NCBI GenBank assembly: GCA_030220185.1
Contig: JASPKZ010003844.1
Location: forward strand, 2,029,001-2,093,000
Direction: 5' to 3'
DNA from: Diploptera punctata
Lineage: Eukaryota; Arthropoda; Insecta; Blattodea; Blaberidae
DNA length: 64,000 bases
Part shown: positions 42,923-53,207 of the stretch, piece by piece
Layout of the letters: the number at the start of each line of letters is the position of its first letter
Numbering within the stretch: position 1 is the first letter of the stretch
The notes under the pieces: generated by a model
The model's database searches: none
What the model was told of the DNA's origin: nothing
What the model saw: only the letters and a program-made list of their open reading frames with translations
Program-made: the position numbers and the translations under genes

Positions 42923-43027
42923 AACTTTATTAAACAAAAAGTAAGATATTTACATTATTATTTACAAATATGGGTCGCACGGGCAGTAAGCCGTAGGTGC
43001 TGTTGACAGTCCGTTACAATAAAGCAA

Positions 43028-43320
43028 TAATTAGATTTAGATTTATTTATTTTAGATTTATTTATTTAGCCTGGTGGAGTTAAGGCCATATGGCCTTCTC
43101 TTCCACTCACCAGGGCAAACATATATTACATCAGAATATAACAATCACAATGAACTCTAATATTAAATACCAAATAAAAATTTGATCAAAAAGATAATAT
43201 CTATTATATTGCGACCTATAATGCAACTAGTTAATGTTAGTTAAAATTAAGACTAAGACTAATAATAAAATGTATACAAGCAAGACATATTAAATTGTCC
43301 CTGTCTAATGTATATATAAA
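43028..43320 (-). pseudogene. LINE-A-type 3' UTR with hairpin module
   Basis: Module at 43062-43110 (AAGGCC ATAT GGCCTT is a perfect inner stem). The UTR is shared with 36062-36330 (AACATATATTACATCAGAAT, GATAATATCT). Confidence 0.75.
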
Positions 43321-43418
43321 ACACCTATAATTCCATAGTAAAGCTGCGAAGCATAGCATGAAAATGTTATGATAGCAGTGAAAGACCCGCCCTCGGACAG
43401 AATTACTATGGATGGACT
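43321..43418 (+). repeat. SINE S1, 3' third
   Basis: CACCTATAATTCCATAGTAA through GCATAGCATGAAAATGTTAT to GACAGAATTACTATGGATGG. Confidence 0.85.
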
Positions 43419-43544
43419 ACTGTAGAAATTATTAGGGGGGATTATTTGAATAATTATTTAATTTGGTAAAAACCCTAAGAAGGGAGGAAGACCTCCAAGA
43501 GAAAGAAGGGACAAAAATAATACAATTTTCATTGTTTTCTTTTC

Positions 43545-43800
43545 ATCATCATCAACAAGTATTAAGCCCAATGGCCTGTTCCGATCTCATTATAGGTCGA
43601 ATTGGTCCTTCCATCTCTTCAATGGTCTTCCCAACATTCTTCTCCCTTTTGGTTTATAATTATACATTCTTCTTGTATGCGCTGTTCATTCATTCGTAAT
43701 ACGTGCTGAATATAAGCATTTTGATAATATTTTATTCTTTCACAGAGATTAAATATATTAAGTTCTGTTCTTATATCGTCGTTTTTCTTTTTATCGGTCC
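43545..43800 (-). pseudogene. LINE C-terminal fragment (LINE-D-like)
   Basis: Minus strand: NDDIRTELNIFNLCERIKYY, YIQHVLRMNEQRIQEE, then MLGRP-, RWKDQFDL- and GTGH-like pieces in shifted frames, ending in (GAT)n. Frame breaks are present. Confidence 0.7.
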
Positions 43801-44480
43801 TTTGTTATCCTGCCATTGCTCTCAACATCCTCATTAATTAAAAAAGGTTTGATTAATAAAAGAAACTTGAAAAGAAGTATAATTAAAATAATTGCTAGGC
43901 AAATTTTTATTTAACATATTGTTTGTGATAACTTTCAATAGTGGTTTAACAGCGTTGTCAGTTACTCCCAAGAATAAAACTTCCAGGTTATACCTATGAT
44001 CTTTGGAAGGTAGGTTTCTACAAAGCAATTCGCATAACATAAAATACTACTCCAGCCTTATCAGAGGTTAAAGTTGATGCTCCATTATACTTAGCTTGGA
44101 GTTTTTGGTGAAAGTAAAGTGGTCACCCCTCAATGAATGTCCAGACTTTGCACCTGGTATTCTTGTTTTATGACGAAACTTTACTGCACAGCAGGCTATA
44201 TTAAGCCGGCAACTTTACATTGTAATACATCACGTTTACAAGATATCTACCTCCTCAGGGACCAACTATGCATGTTCTGTATCTTATGTCCGTACATTAA
44301 AACTTTCTGATAATGTTGTTATATTCAAATTGCACTTCAACTACTTACAGACTTGTCTTAGCTAATCTATCCATGCATTTTAAACACGCTATGATAGTTA
44401 CAAGCGTGCATAACATTTACTTATTTTTATAATAGTGGTTTATACATTTTTCGATACGAGAAACAAAACAGAATATTTAA
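43801..44480. other. No recognised gene
   Basis: A 68-codon minus-strand open frame (43834-44040) has no domain. Confidence 0.4.
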
Positions 44481-44482
44481 CT

Positions 44483-44708
44483 AAATAAAAATAAAACTTA
44501 CAGTTTTATTTGATTTTCATATTTATTAAGATATAATTTTGTTACAGCTGTTTCAGTACACTGTACCTTCTTCAGACATGTTAAATTAATTAATTGTGTT
44601 ATTAATTTGTTAACATGCCTGAAGATGGTACAGTGTACCGAAACAGCTGTAACAAAATTATATCTTAATAAATATGAAAATCAAAACTGTAAGTTTTGTT
44701 TTTATTTA
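44483..44708. repeat. Inverted repeat with hammerhead-like arms
   Basis: Arms of about 100 nt (44483-44584 and 44612-44708) are near-perfect inverted copies around a 27-nt AT-rich loop. Each arm contains CTGAAGA, N, a 5-bp stem and GAAAC. On the plus strand this is CTGAAGA 44619-44625, GGTAC/GTACC, GAAAC 44640-44644, then the palindrome ACAGCTGT. The arrangement parallels the Penelope-like motif at 37896. A foldback formed from a Penelope-like terminus is plausible. Confidence 0.85.
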
Positions 44709-45590
44709 ATTATATAAGTAATGGATTTTCATCAAGAAAACACCAACTCAATTGATTTCAAAACAAAATAGTTTATAACCTATAAATTGATTAGTTTAAC
44801 CCTTGAATTGGCGAAACATTAAATTCTAGTGCCAGTTATTTAAATATGTACGGCCACAGCAAAAATAGAATCATCTATAAATGTAAGTTATTACTCTGTA
44901 TTGTGTAATTCGGTACAAATTTAAGGAATTTGAACTCATTAATTTTCCTCTCTTATTTAAAATATTAAATAAACTATTACATCTTGTAGTATACTTTGCT
45001 AAATTAATAATTACGATAATTGTTTATTTGAAAATGTATCTTTTCACCTATAACTTTGTTGGTTTAACCCTTAAATTAATAAATTTATTGGATGAGCCCT
45101 TAAATTGGAGAAACATTAATTTATAGGTCCAGTTGTTTAAATTAGTAGGATCACAGTAAAAATATAAACGTGTCTTTCTTTGTCATTTCTATATTGTGTA
45201 GCCTATGTATATTATGTTTTATTGATCAAGTTGTAGATAATTCATAATTGTCATTATTAGGGCTGAAAACAGTATCGGTATCAGGGTAGTAACTAATTTC
45301 TATACTCATTGTTTATAAAATGCGTGTCTTTTTCGAGCGTCACCACTTCCTGCTCGGAGCGGAAAGTGTGTATGTTCGACTCTCCTCAGCAATAGACCTG
45401 TTTACGTGACGTGTGGTTGCATCAGAATGCCGAAACAACAATTGTGCAAAGATGAATCCATTCCTACACAAAGCGGACTGTACTAGAAGTATGCCCCGAG
45501 TACCGCGTGCCAACGTGTAGTTTGTAATCACAGAAGTCTACGTAAGATGCAGCCTAGCCTGTAACCCATACTTTTTTCATCCATAGTTAT
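44709..45590. other. No recognised gene
   Basis: AT-rich, with two related lines (44790-44830 and 45060-45130: AAATTGGMGAAACATTAATT, CCAGTT.TTTAAAT), a local old duplication. Confidence 0.4.
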
Positions 45591-45594
45591 TATA

Positions 45595-45675
45595 TGTATA
45601 ATCTAACCCTAGCGAAGTGGAAAAGAGGACCTTAAGTCTTAACTCAATCAGGTCAAATAAAATAAATAAATAATC
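45595..45675 (+). repeat. LINE-A-type 3' hairpin module, solo
   Basis: AGCGAAGTGGAAAAGAGGAC, CTTAAGTCTTAACTCAATCA, GG, then AAATAAAATAAATAAATA. Confidence 0.65.
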
Positions 45676-45748
45676 CGAACTTGAAGTTGATGATGTTGCT
45701 GATAACAGTAATAATATCAATAGTAACGATAATAGTAATGACAACGGT

Positions 45749-45749
45749 G

Positions 45750-45781
<32 letters not shown>

Positions 45782-45985
45782 TTTGTTAGGAATTTCTCTA
45801 CAATACAGTAGTTGTTCTCCATCCCATTGTAGAGTATACTCCTCCATATATCCCTATTCTCTGTATCACTCTCTGTTAATCCTCTCGATATCATACTCCT
45901 ATGAACTCTTTGAATCCACTGTTCTTTTTGTCTCCCTTTCCTTCTGTTGCCCTCCGCTGCCCTCCGCTTCAAAATGTAATATCAT
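45749..45985 (-). pseudogene. LINE-C-like C-terminal fragment with (AAT)n tail
   Basis: Minus strand: EGNRRKGRQKEQWIQRVHRS, MISRGLTESDTENRDIWRSI, LYNG, then a (TAT)n tail (45749-45783). The GRQKxxW position corresponds to GRPxxxW. Confidence 0.75.
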
Positions 45986-46001
45986 ATTATGTATCCCAAT
46001 G

Positions 46002-46005
<4 letters not shown>

Positions 46006-46047
<42 letters not shown>
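46006..46047. repeat. (AAT)n microsatellite
   Basis: 14 pure units. Confidence 0.95.
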
Positions 46048-46049
<2 letters not shown>

Positions 46050-46197
46050 GTTGTAGGCGCATAACGGACTCCCTCGTTGGGGAAATTATTGAATAGAAAG
46101 AGATGTAATAGTTATACTTCAACACAAATGAGGCTTATTTCACAATCTAGATCTGTACTCATTACTATAAAATGGAAACGATCAATATAATTTATAT

Positions 46198-46315
46198 CAT
46201 CATCATCATCATCTTCATGGTAGGCGTCGGCCTGTTCCGCTCTCAGAATTCATCTTCCCATCGTCTTCTAGGACGTCCCACATCTCTATAGCCTTGAGGT
46301 TGGTACAACAGTATA
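46198..46315 (-). pseudogene. LINE C-terminal stub with (GAT)n tail
   Basis: Minus strand: RDVGRPRRRWEDEF, stop, ERNRPTPTMK and (GAT)n. Only about 40 codons remain. Confidence 0.65.
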
Positions 46316-46319
46316 ATTC

Positions 46320-48085
46320 AATTTAATTTAAACCGAAATTATATGAAATAATCCCTTCCAATATTGTCGAATTTAGGCCTGTAAGATGTAACAAAAGTAC
46401 AATATCCACATTCATTAAGAATTACATTTTTAAATAAGCTAATCTATACATGAATTATTAACTTTAATTTATTGTACACTATTTTATATTCGAAATTCTA
46501 AATTATACGATTTTTTTGTGTCTTAACATAATTTAATTAAGTTGTATAGAAAATAATTTATATAAACACAATTTCATAGTAGGGGCTAAAAAATGTTATC
46601 TTGAGTGTGAGGATTTCTCATTTACAAGAGCGCTGGAATTTATTTTCCTTGTTTTTATTATTATTCTACAAATAACAAACGATTACACATTTCAATTCTT
46701 TTCATATCTTCCCTATCAATTCTAGGGCTAATTTTAAGAACGCGTAACATACTTTTGTCCAGTTCTATTGTTCAAATATCATTTATGAAAAATAAATTTA
46801 TGCTTTTAAATTTTGACCATTTCAGAGATTTGTTTGGTGATATGTACAATTAAAACAATAAAACATTCTATTTTTATATTCAGCATAACTATAATTCGGA
46901 AGTGAGAAAATTGAAAGGAGAAAATAATTGGATAGAAAAAATATCTATCGTCATGTTATAGGCCTAAAAGACATTTCAAATTATTGTACTATTTTACAAT
47001 TTAAATACATGTTTACGCAATCCCATTCAGAGGTCTGAAGTCACCTGCTACCATGTGACGTCATGTGTCCCAGGCAGTTTTCAACTTGATAAAACTTCTA
47101 ACAGCTTCTAGATGCTTTAATTTAATCCAAAAAGTTGTTAGAGTTATTTGGAGATATAGCCTACCACTGAACGCTTTTGATCATAATGCATATGATTCTA
47201 ACAAGAATACGCACCGCCATACATTTTACTTTGTGTCCAACATCATAGCTACCGTGCATTCGGGAAAAGAAGAATAGCTCAAAGTAGACCTCTTACTCGT
47301 ACTTTTTTTTAACCCAAGGGAAGCAAAATATTTGATTTTATCTCATAAATTTAAGGACTTTCAATATGGAAAATAAAACGAGAAAAATGGATAATTAATC
47401 TGGTTTTTCGTGAAAAAAAAATAAATACAATGGCAATTGTATGGAATGTTCATTTTGCATTGTGTCCTCTATATAGTATGGATGCTAATGTCATGCTCTG
47501 CCGCATCTACTTCTGGATGAAATAAAACAGGCAGTTCAAAGGTGGATTGTTATCCAATAATACTTAACTCTCAAAAAACTGCATTTATAGGTCTATAGTG
47601 TGGCCCAGGTCTAATTGTGGCAAAATTTTGCCTCGCACCGGAATTCACACCGAGATTCAATAGAGAAGCATCGACAATTCATTATAAATGTAACAAGAAA
47701 AGAACTATGTAGCAGTATTTACTATTTTATAAATAAAAATGAATATGTGAAGTGAAATTTGACATGATTGTCATAAATATTTATATAAACTGACTTTGTA
47801 ATCATTTCCGTTGAAGAGTGTTCCAGATACTTCGTTTGAGATGAAATTTGCAAAAACGCAGTTCACGTTAACTGAAACGATGCCAAAACACATTTTCTGT
47901 ATGTTATTTACTGTAGTTTGAGTAACATAAGCTACTATTTCTAGTACCGGAGTAGGCATAAATTAAAAATCTCAAGGTCAATAGAAAAGTTGGGAAATTA
48001 ATGATTTTTTTCCTCAAAATAATGACACCTTAACCGTTTTCAAGAATAATAAAATCATGTTATAAGCAAGTTCATGGTAGTTTAA
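46320..48085. other. Longest stretch without recognised repeats in this part
   Basis: AT-rich. Open frames at 47065-47277 (70 codons, ATG start) and 47771-47959 show no domain or clear splice-site pattern. I cannot support a gene. Confidence 0.4.
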
Positions 48086-48086
48086 T

Positions 48087-48142
48087 AATAATAATAATAA
48101 TAATAACAATAACAATAATAATAATAACAATAATAATAATAA
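48087..48142. repeat. (AAT/AAC)n microsatellite
   Basis: About 18 units. Confidence 0.95.
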
Positions 48143-48147
48143 TAGTG

Positions 48148-48233
48148 TTTTTATTTATTCTGGCAGAGTTAAGACCATAATGCCTTCTCTTCCACTCATC
48201 CAGCTTAAATATACAAATGCATGTTCACAGTAT
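48148..48233 (-). pseudogene. LINE-A 3' end, distal part of a split copy
   Basis: Hairpin module (TGGCAGAGTTAAGACCATAA, TGCCTTCTCTTCCACTCATC) followed by about 30 bp of UTR. The rest of the same element resumes at about 49296, after LINE-D and S1 insertions. Confidence 0.75.
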
Positions 48234-48886
48234 TTTTAAACTACATAATATATGTGAACAATATAATCTCAAAATATCCATAGAAAAAACTAAGGTAATG
48301 GCATTCCAAGGGAAAAATCAAATCAGATCGAAAATAGTAACAGGAAATAAAATCATAGAACAGGTGAACCATCTCAATTATCTAGGATGTGACATTTCAT
48401 TTAATTATGATAATGATATAAATAATAAAACAGCAAAATTCCAGGGAATATGTGGTACGATAAAACGATCACTAAATAACAAAACAACAAGAGAGACCCA
48501 ATTGAAATTTTATAAAATGTTGGCAGTACCGGTACTGCTCTATGGATCAGAAGCCTGGATACATAAAAAACAAGATCTAAGTAGTATAACGGCGGCAGAA
48601 ATGAAATTTTTGAGATATGTTAAAGGGTGCACTAAGGAAGACAGAATCAAGAACACAGAAATAAGACAGGAACTTGAAATATTTGCAATAACTGATAAAA
48701 TAGATACATATAGACAAAAATGGAAGCAACACATAGACAGAATGAATGAAGATAGATATCCAAAACAAATAACAAAATACAAACCTAAAGGCACCCGAGA
48801 TGTGGGCAGACCTAGAAAGAGATGGGCTGAAGTCGGAACGGGTCAACAGACCTAATCCATGAATGCAGATGATGATGATGATGATG
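48234..48886 (+). pseudogene. LINE-D insertion, 5'-truncated, with 13-bp TSD
   Basis: The open frame ending at 48855 reads ICEQYNLKISIEKTKVMAFQ, GKNQIRSKIV, NHLNYLGCDIS, TQLKFYKMLAVPVLLYGSEA, WIHKKQDL, EMKFLRYVKGC, WKQHIDRMNEDRYPKQ and GRPRKRWAEVGTGQQT, with no internal stop. It ends in a (GAT)7 tail. ATGTTCACAGTAT occurs at 48221-48233 and 48887-48899. Intactness plus a perfect TSD points to a fairly recent insertion. Confidence 0.93.
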
Positions 48887-48895
48887 ATGTTCACA

Positions 48896-48898
<3 letters not shown>

Positions 48899-48930
<32 letters not shown>
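48899..48930. repeat. (TA)n microsatellite
   Basis: About 15 units starting within the TSD of the LINE-D insertion. Confidence 0.95.
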
Positions 48931-48932
<2 letters not shown>

Positions 48933-48954
48933 GTATGATAAGAAAAAATAAATG

Positions 48955-49255
48955 CCATAGTAATTCTGCCCGAGGGCAGTTCCTTCACTGCACATTTTCA
49001 TGCTATGCTTTGCAGCTTTACTAAGGATTTATAGGTGTGGTATTTTCTCGTTACTTTCCACACAGGTGAAGGATGATGATGATGATGATGGCCGGATGAT
49101 TTTCGGGGACCGTTGAGTCCTAAGCTTCCTGACATTTTGTCTTAGAGGTGAGGAAAAACCCCGAAAAAACCTCACCCAGGAGCCTGTCCCGACCGGGAAT
49201 CGAACCCGGGCCCGCTGCGTGACAAGGCAGTGCGCTACCTCGAGACCACAGCGGT

Positions 49256-49258
<3 letters not shown>
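48955..49258 (-). repeat. SINE S1, full length
   Basis: Reverse orientation from CCATAGTAATTCTGCCCGAG to GAATCGAACCCGGGCCC (B box) and CTCGAGACCACAGCGGTGGA (A-box region and 5' end). About 304 bp, between two (TA)n tracts. Confidence 0.92.

Positions 49259-49297
<39 letters not shown>
49258..49297. repeat. (TA)n microsatellite
   Basis: About 19 TA units directly at the 5' end of S1. Confidence 0.95.
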
Positions 49298-49301
<4 letters not shown>

Positions 49302-49604
49302 CTAAATATAATGAATTAAAAAGAGATTAAAAGTTGCAATGTAAATTTCATTTACATACAACATTTTATATGATAATAAAAATAATAGCAGTAGTAATAT
49401 GATAAACGAGAATCGCCGTTTAATACAGGTACATTACTCGAGGTAATGATTAAGTCAAGGTTAGAGCAAAGATAAATTTAGGTTCCTTTTAAATGATGCT
49501 AACGTCCGGCAGTCACTGATTTCCTGTGGTAGAGAATTCCAGTTGTGAGAAGTGGATACAGTATGATGTGGATAAATAGAATGTCCTATATTGCGGTACA
49601 CCAA
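49296..49604 (-). pseudogene. LINE-A C-terminus and UTR, proximal part of the split copy
   Basis: Minus strand: WNSLPQEISDCRTLASFKRN, LNLSLL then a stop (about 49560 to 49470), followed by UTR that matches 3380-3600. This identifies the LINE-A coding end. Confidence 0.8.
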
Positions 49605-49605
49605 G

Positions 49606-49868
49606 CAACCATGCTATGACTGCAGCTTTACTAGGGAATTGTAGGTGTGGTAGTTTCCCGTTGCTTTCCACACCGGTGAAGGGCGATGATGATGATGATG
49701 ATGATGATGGCCATATGATTTGGGTCTTAACGTTTTCCTGACATTTGTGTTACAGGTGAGGAAAAACCCCGATAAAAACCTCACCCAGAAAAACTGCCTC
49801 GACCGGGGATCGAAACCGGGCCTGCTGTGTGACAAGGCAGTACGCTACCTCGAGACCACAGCGGCGGA
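49606..49868 (-). repeat. SINE S1, nearly complete
   Basis: Reverse orientation; lacks the last 40 bp of the 3' end. Contains GGGATCGAAACCGGGCC (B box) and CTCGAGACCACAGCGGCGGA. The (GAT)8 run is longer than in other copies. Confidence 0.9.
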
Positions 49869-49984
49869 CATAAGAACTAGACAGTGTAATATTCTTCTAC
49901 CTATAAGATGGAGTCATGACAATTCATGAAAAAATGAAGAAATGTGATCATATTTTTGGACATTAAATGTGAATTTGATACACA

Positions 49985-50248
49985 TATTATGAGCGATGTA
50001 CAGGACATGTGGCACGAATGGGGAATGAAAGACGTGCATGGAAGCTTGTTGTAGGAAAACCAGAGTGAAAACGCCCAGTTGGTAGACCACTAATGAGATG
50101 GGAGAATAACATTAACTATGGTTTGAGGGAAATAGATTATACAGAGAATGATTGGGAAACAGTAACTCAGGTTGGGGATGTATGGAGAGTTTATGTCCGC
50201 GCGGCCATGAACGTACGGGTTCGATAGTGCCAGTGAGTTAGTTACACA
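49985..50248 (+). pseudogene. LINE-B 3' fragment
   Basis: GGACATGTGGCACGAATGGG, AGACGTGCATGGAAGCTTG, GTTGGTAGACCAC, GGAGAATAACATTAACTATG and the full terminus CGCGCGGCCATGAACGTACG, GGTTCGATAGTGCCAGTGAG. A stop replaces the RP of GKRPVGRP. Confidence 0.88.
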
Positions 50249-50284
50249 TATAAATACTCTGCAGTTTGTCTGACAATCCGTCAC

Positions 50285-50286
50285 TT

Positions 50287-50322
<36 letters not shown>

Positions 50323-50333
50323 TTATTATTATA

Positions 50334-50398
<65 letters not shown>
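50285..50398. repeat. (AAT)n/(ATT)n inverted microsatellite
   Basis: About 11 AAT-type units followed by about 25 ATT units, self-complementary across the switch near 50321. Confidence 0.95.
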
Positions 50399-50399
<1 letters not shown>

Positions 50400-50401
<2 letters not shown>

Positions 50402-50690
50402 TATTTTACCTGGCAGAGTTAAGGCCTTAAGGCCTTGTCTGCCACTCAACCAGGTTTTAAAAAAATAAAAAAAATAGTCTTATATCTAAATGACAATATA
50501 CATAAACGATTACATGTTATAAATACAATACAATTAATATTTATAATGTATTTTGATTTACTCTAAATTTAACGAATTAAATATATAATATGCTCAAGAT
50601 ATATAAAAAACGAGAAAAAGACTATTATTGATATAGTATAAATTTAAATAAATAGAGAAAAATTAATGATTAGACAACAGGTAACTGTAT
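50400..50690 (-). pseudogene. LINE-A-type 3' UTR with hairpin module
   Basis: CCTGGCAGAGTTAAGGCCTT, AAGGCCTTGTCTGCCACTCA, ACCAGG (perfect AAGGCC/GGCCTT inner stem), then UTR shared with 18745-18990. Confidence 0.75.
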
Positions 50691-50702
50691 AAGCGTGACT
50701 TA

Positions 50703-50808
50703 GGGCCGGTTTCACCAACAGAGGTAACTGTATTACGCCAGTTTCCCTGTGTATAATACGTAGCGTAAACTGGCGTAATACAGTTACCTCTGTTGGTGAA
50801 ACCGGTCC
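50703..50808. mobile_element. 106-bp MITE with 42-bp TIRs and TTA TSD
   Basis: The left arm GGGCCGGTTTCACCAACAGA... (50703-50744) and right arm (50767-50808) are inverted with one mismatch. The loop is 22 nt. TTA at 50700-50702 and 50809-50811 is the target duplication expected of PIF/Harbinger (Tourist-like) MITEs. No coding. Confidence 0.9.
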
Positions 50809-50811
50809 TTA

Positions 50812-51010
50812 ATCCTTAAGTTCGTAATGTATCCTTTTGGATACATCAGTTGGTTCAATTAATTTAATATTTTAAATAAATCAGAAGACAACGAACAAAA
50901 AGAAACCACTTAAATGTGTGTCTAATTATACAATATACCTAATAATAACAGTTACGCAAGATTCCGTTTTCATTGCGGTCCGCCACATTCAAGTAACTAA
51001 CAAGAAATTT
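50812..51010. repeat. Two-copy interspersed repeat (copy 2)
   Basis: Matches 15780-15965. The MITE lies immediately at its left edge, where copy 1 has AATCCTTAAATTGGTAACAT. Confidence 0.65.
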
Positions 51011-51015
51011 ATGGA

Positions 51016-51545
51016 ACATCATCAACGAGAGAAACTATATCACAAGGGCTAAAGAGGGGTAGAAAACCCTAAAATAGGTGGAAGTTAGTTTCATGAAAGC
51101 AGATTTGATTCCCTTCCTGGCTGTTGAGGACGCTTTCCAGAAAACTGGATGTTTCCTTGACGAGATCTGAAGGAGAATACATGTTTCAAAAGTGATCCTA
51201 CTTCCATTACAAAGTCGAGTCGAGTCGATGAAACATCAACAGCGTCAACAAGGCTTGTTAATGTCCGACCACTGGATCTTTGTCTCCTGATCTGCGTCTG
51301 GTCAGCGCTGGCGATGGATAAAATCACTCACCATCATCAACGAGAGAAAATATATCACAAGAGCTAAAGAGGGATAGAAAACCCTAAAATACCTGGAAGT
51401 TAGTTTCATGAATGCAGATATGATTCCCTTCCTAACTGTCGAGGACGCTTCCAGAAATCTGGATGTTTCCTTGAGATCTGAAGGAGAATAAATGTTTGAG
51501 AAATTATCCTACTTCCATTACAAAGTCGAGTCGAGTTTTGCCAAT
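51016..51545. repeat. Direct duplication, period 314 bp
   Basis: CATCATCAACGAGAGAAA, ATATCACAAGRGCTAAAGAG, GGAAGTTAGTTTCATGAA, CTGGATGTTTCCTTGA and CATTACAAAGTCGAGTCGAG occur from 51018 and again from 51332. The second copy lacks the 51225-51325 segment. No domain recognised. Confidence 0.9.
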
Positions 51546-52216
51546 TAAAGGTGCCTAGTGTACAGAAACCCACGTCGCAATGATCAAACTAGTTAATCAT
51601 CCGATAAAAAATATTTCACAGCTTATAGTTTAAAAGGGTAAATAAAAATTACCGAAAAAACTCAATAGAACACACTACAAATTATCCCATTTTTAATTTT
51701 GTTGATATCTATTGGGATTTGAACTGGGATCTTTTCAAATATTAGACAAATTATACCGTAATTTATAAAATAATACTATTCTTTTACAAATTATGGAAAG
51801 ATGTGGTTCGGTAATTTGTATTAACTTGTTTTGCCTAGAAACGCAGAAGCTATTTTGGCACTTTGTCTATATCGAACGTTAGAAAAGAAGTCATAAAAGA
51901 TAAAATAAGCTTGTCTCTTCTCCAGTGAAAGTGCCTCTACGTAAAGAGAAAATTGGGTATAAACTTAACCGAAACAGATTTTATACGCTACTTGAAGAAT
52001 TGAGGGATTTAAATTTTATTTCGTGTTACGTATAAAACTGAAGGCGATATGTTATCTTCGATCGGAATAAATATCCATTCACAGAATGTATAGCTTTTAA
52101 ATAAATAGTGGCCATAAACGTAAATCCATATAGCTGGGGTTGGTTAGACACACTTTAAATAACCACTTTACTAAAAGATATATAAAATTTCCCCCTTTCT
52201 TTATAGAGATACAGTT
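51546..52216. other. No recognised gene
   Basis: AT-rich and unassigned. Confidence 0.4.
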
Positions 52217-52555
52217 ATGTCAGAAAATAAAAACCAGATATATCTACCCTACGATAGTTTGAGAAAACTATATACTATAAATAGCTTGTATCGTTTTACT
52301 GTTAGAAAAAAATGTATGAAGTTAACCAATGTAATTGTTGATCTAGAAGCAAGGGTAGCATATTTTTCATGCTGGTTTAATGTAACATATTTCCTATGCT
52401 GGTTAGACCACTATTGTTCTCAGATTCAGAATTTATTCAGGGAATTTTCATTTCACGCCGAAAGGGCTGGTAGGTCAGACAAGAAGTCTATGCATGAACG
52501 ACCTGAATTCTATCATGACCAGTTAAAGAGATGCAGATCTTTTTTTTTTTTCTAG
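52217..52555 (+). CDS. Unsupported 112-codon open frame, unknown
   Basis: Starts at a real ATG (52217) and is not made of simple repeat or a recognised transposon, which is unusual here. The protein is Lys/Tyr/Phe/Cys-rich, with an aromatic central stretch (ARVAYFSCWFNVTYFLCWLD) containing two short related segments. It ends in a T-run coding Phe residues before TAG. A 69-codon open frame follows in another frame (52559). No known domain was recognised, and it could be chance or an old retroelement relic. Confidence 0.15.
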   Translation: MSENKNQIYLPYDSLRKLYTINSLYRFTVRKKCMKLTNVIVDLEARVAYFSCWFNVTYFLCWLDHYCSQIQNLFREFSFHAERAGRSDKKSMHERPEFYHDQLKRCRSFFFF

Positions 52556-52857
52556 AGATTGACATTGGAATTCGAATTTAAACAATGTAATGTAAGCAGT
52601 AGTTGTAAATTACTTCTCTCAGTTATTGGGCGTACGCCTAATATTTTATTTCGTATAATGTCTCATTTATGTACTTACTGTCAAATAAAAGGCCCGGAAA
52701 ATTTGAGATCTTTAATGTTCACAAAATGGGCGAAACTCCCGGAAACATTATCAATAAATACTGGCTAACTTAATTAGTGAGTTTATAAGTAAATAAGTCA
52801 AGGTACTCACTATAAAATACATGAACACAAATATAAATTCATATAATCAATACTTAT

Positions 52858-53182
52858 CCACCGCGGTGGTCTCGAGGTAACGTGCTGTCTTTCCACGTAG
52901 CAGGCCCGGGTTTGATTGCCGGTCGGGACAAGGTCTTGGATGAAGTTTTTTTCGGGGTTTTTCCTCAGCTGTAAGACAAATGTCAGAAAGCTCAGGGCCC
53001 AACGATCTCCGAAAATCATCCGGCCATCATCATTATCATCATCATCATCCTTCACCGGAGTGGAAAGTACCGGGAAGCTACCACATCTATAATTTCCTAG
53101 TAAAGCTGCAAAGCATAGCATGAAAATGCGATTGCAGTGAAAGCCCTGCCCTCAGGCAGAATTACTGTGGATGAATGGAACT
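52858..53182 (+). repeat. SINE S1, full length with 9-bp TSD
   Basis: Reference copy of the family: A box TGGTCTCGAGG (52867-52877), B box GGGTTTGATTGCC (52908-52920), then TTTTTCGGGGTTTTTCCTCA, GTAAGACAAATGTCAG, a (TCA)n run, GGAAGCTACCACATCTATAA, AAAGCATAGCATGAAAATGC and GGCAGAATTACTGTGGATG. AATACTTAT flanks it at 52849-52857 and 53183-53191. Confidence 0.93.
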
Positions 53183-53207
53183 AATACTTATTCAGTTGTA
53201 AGAGTCG

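Noticed and set aside
47065..47277. 70-codon ATG frame as a gene
   Set aside because: No domain, ordinary AT-rich context, and no supporting splice sites or promoter seen.
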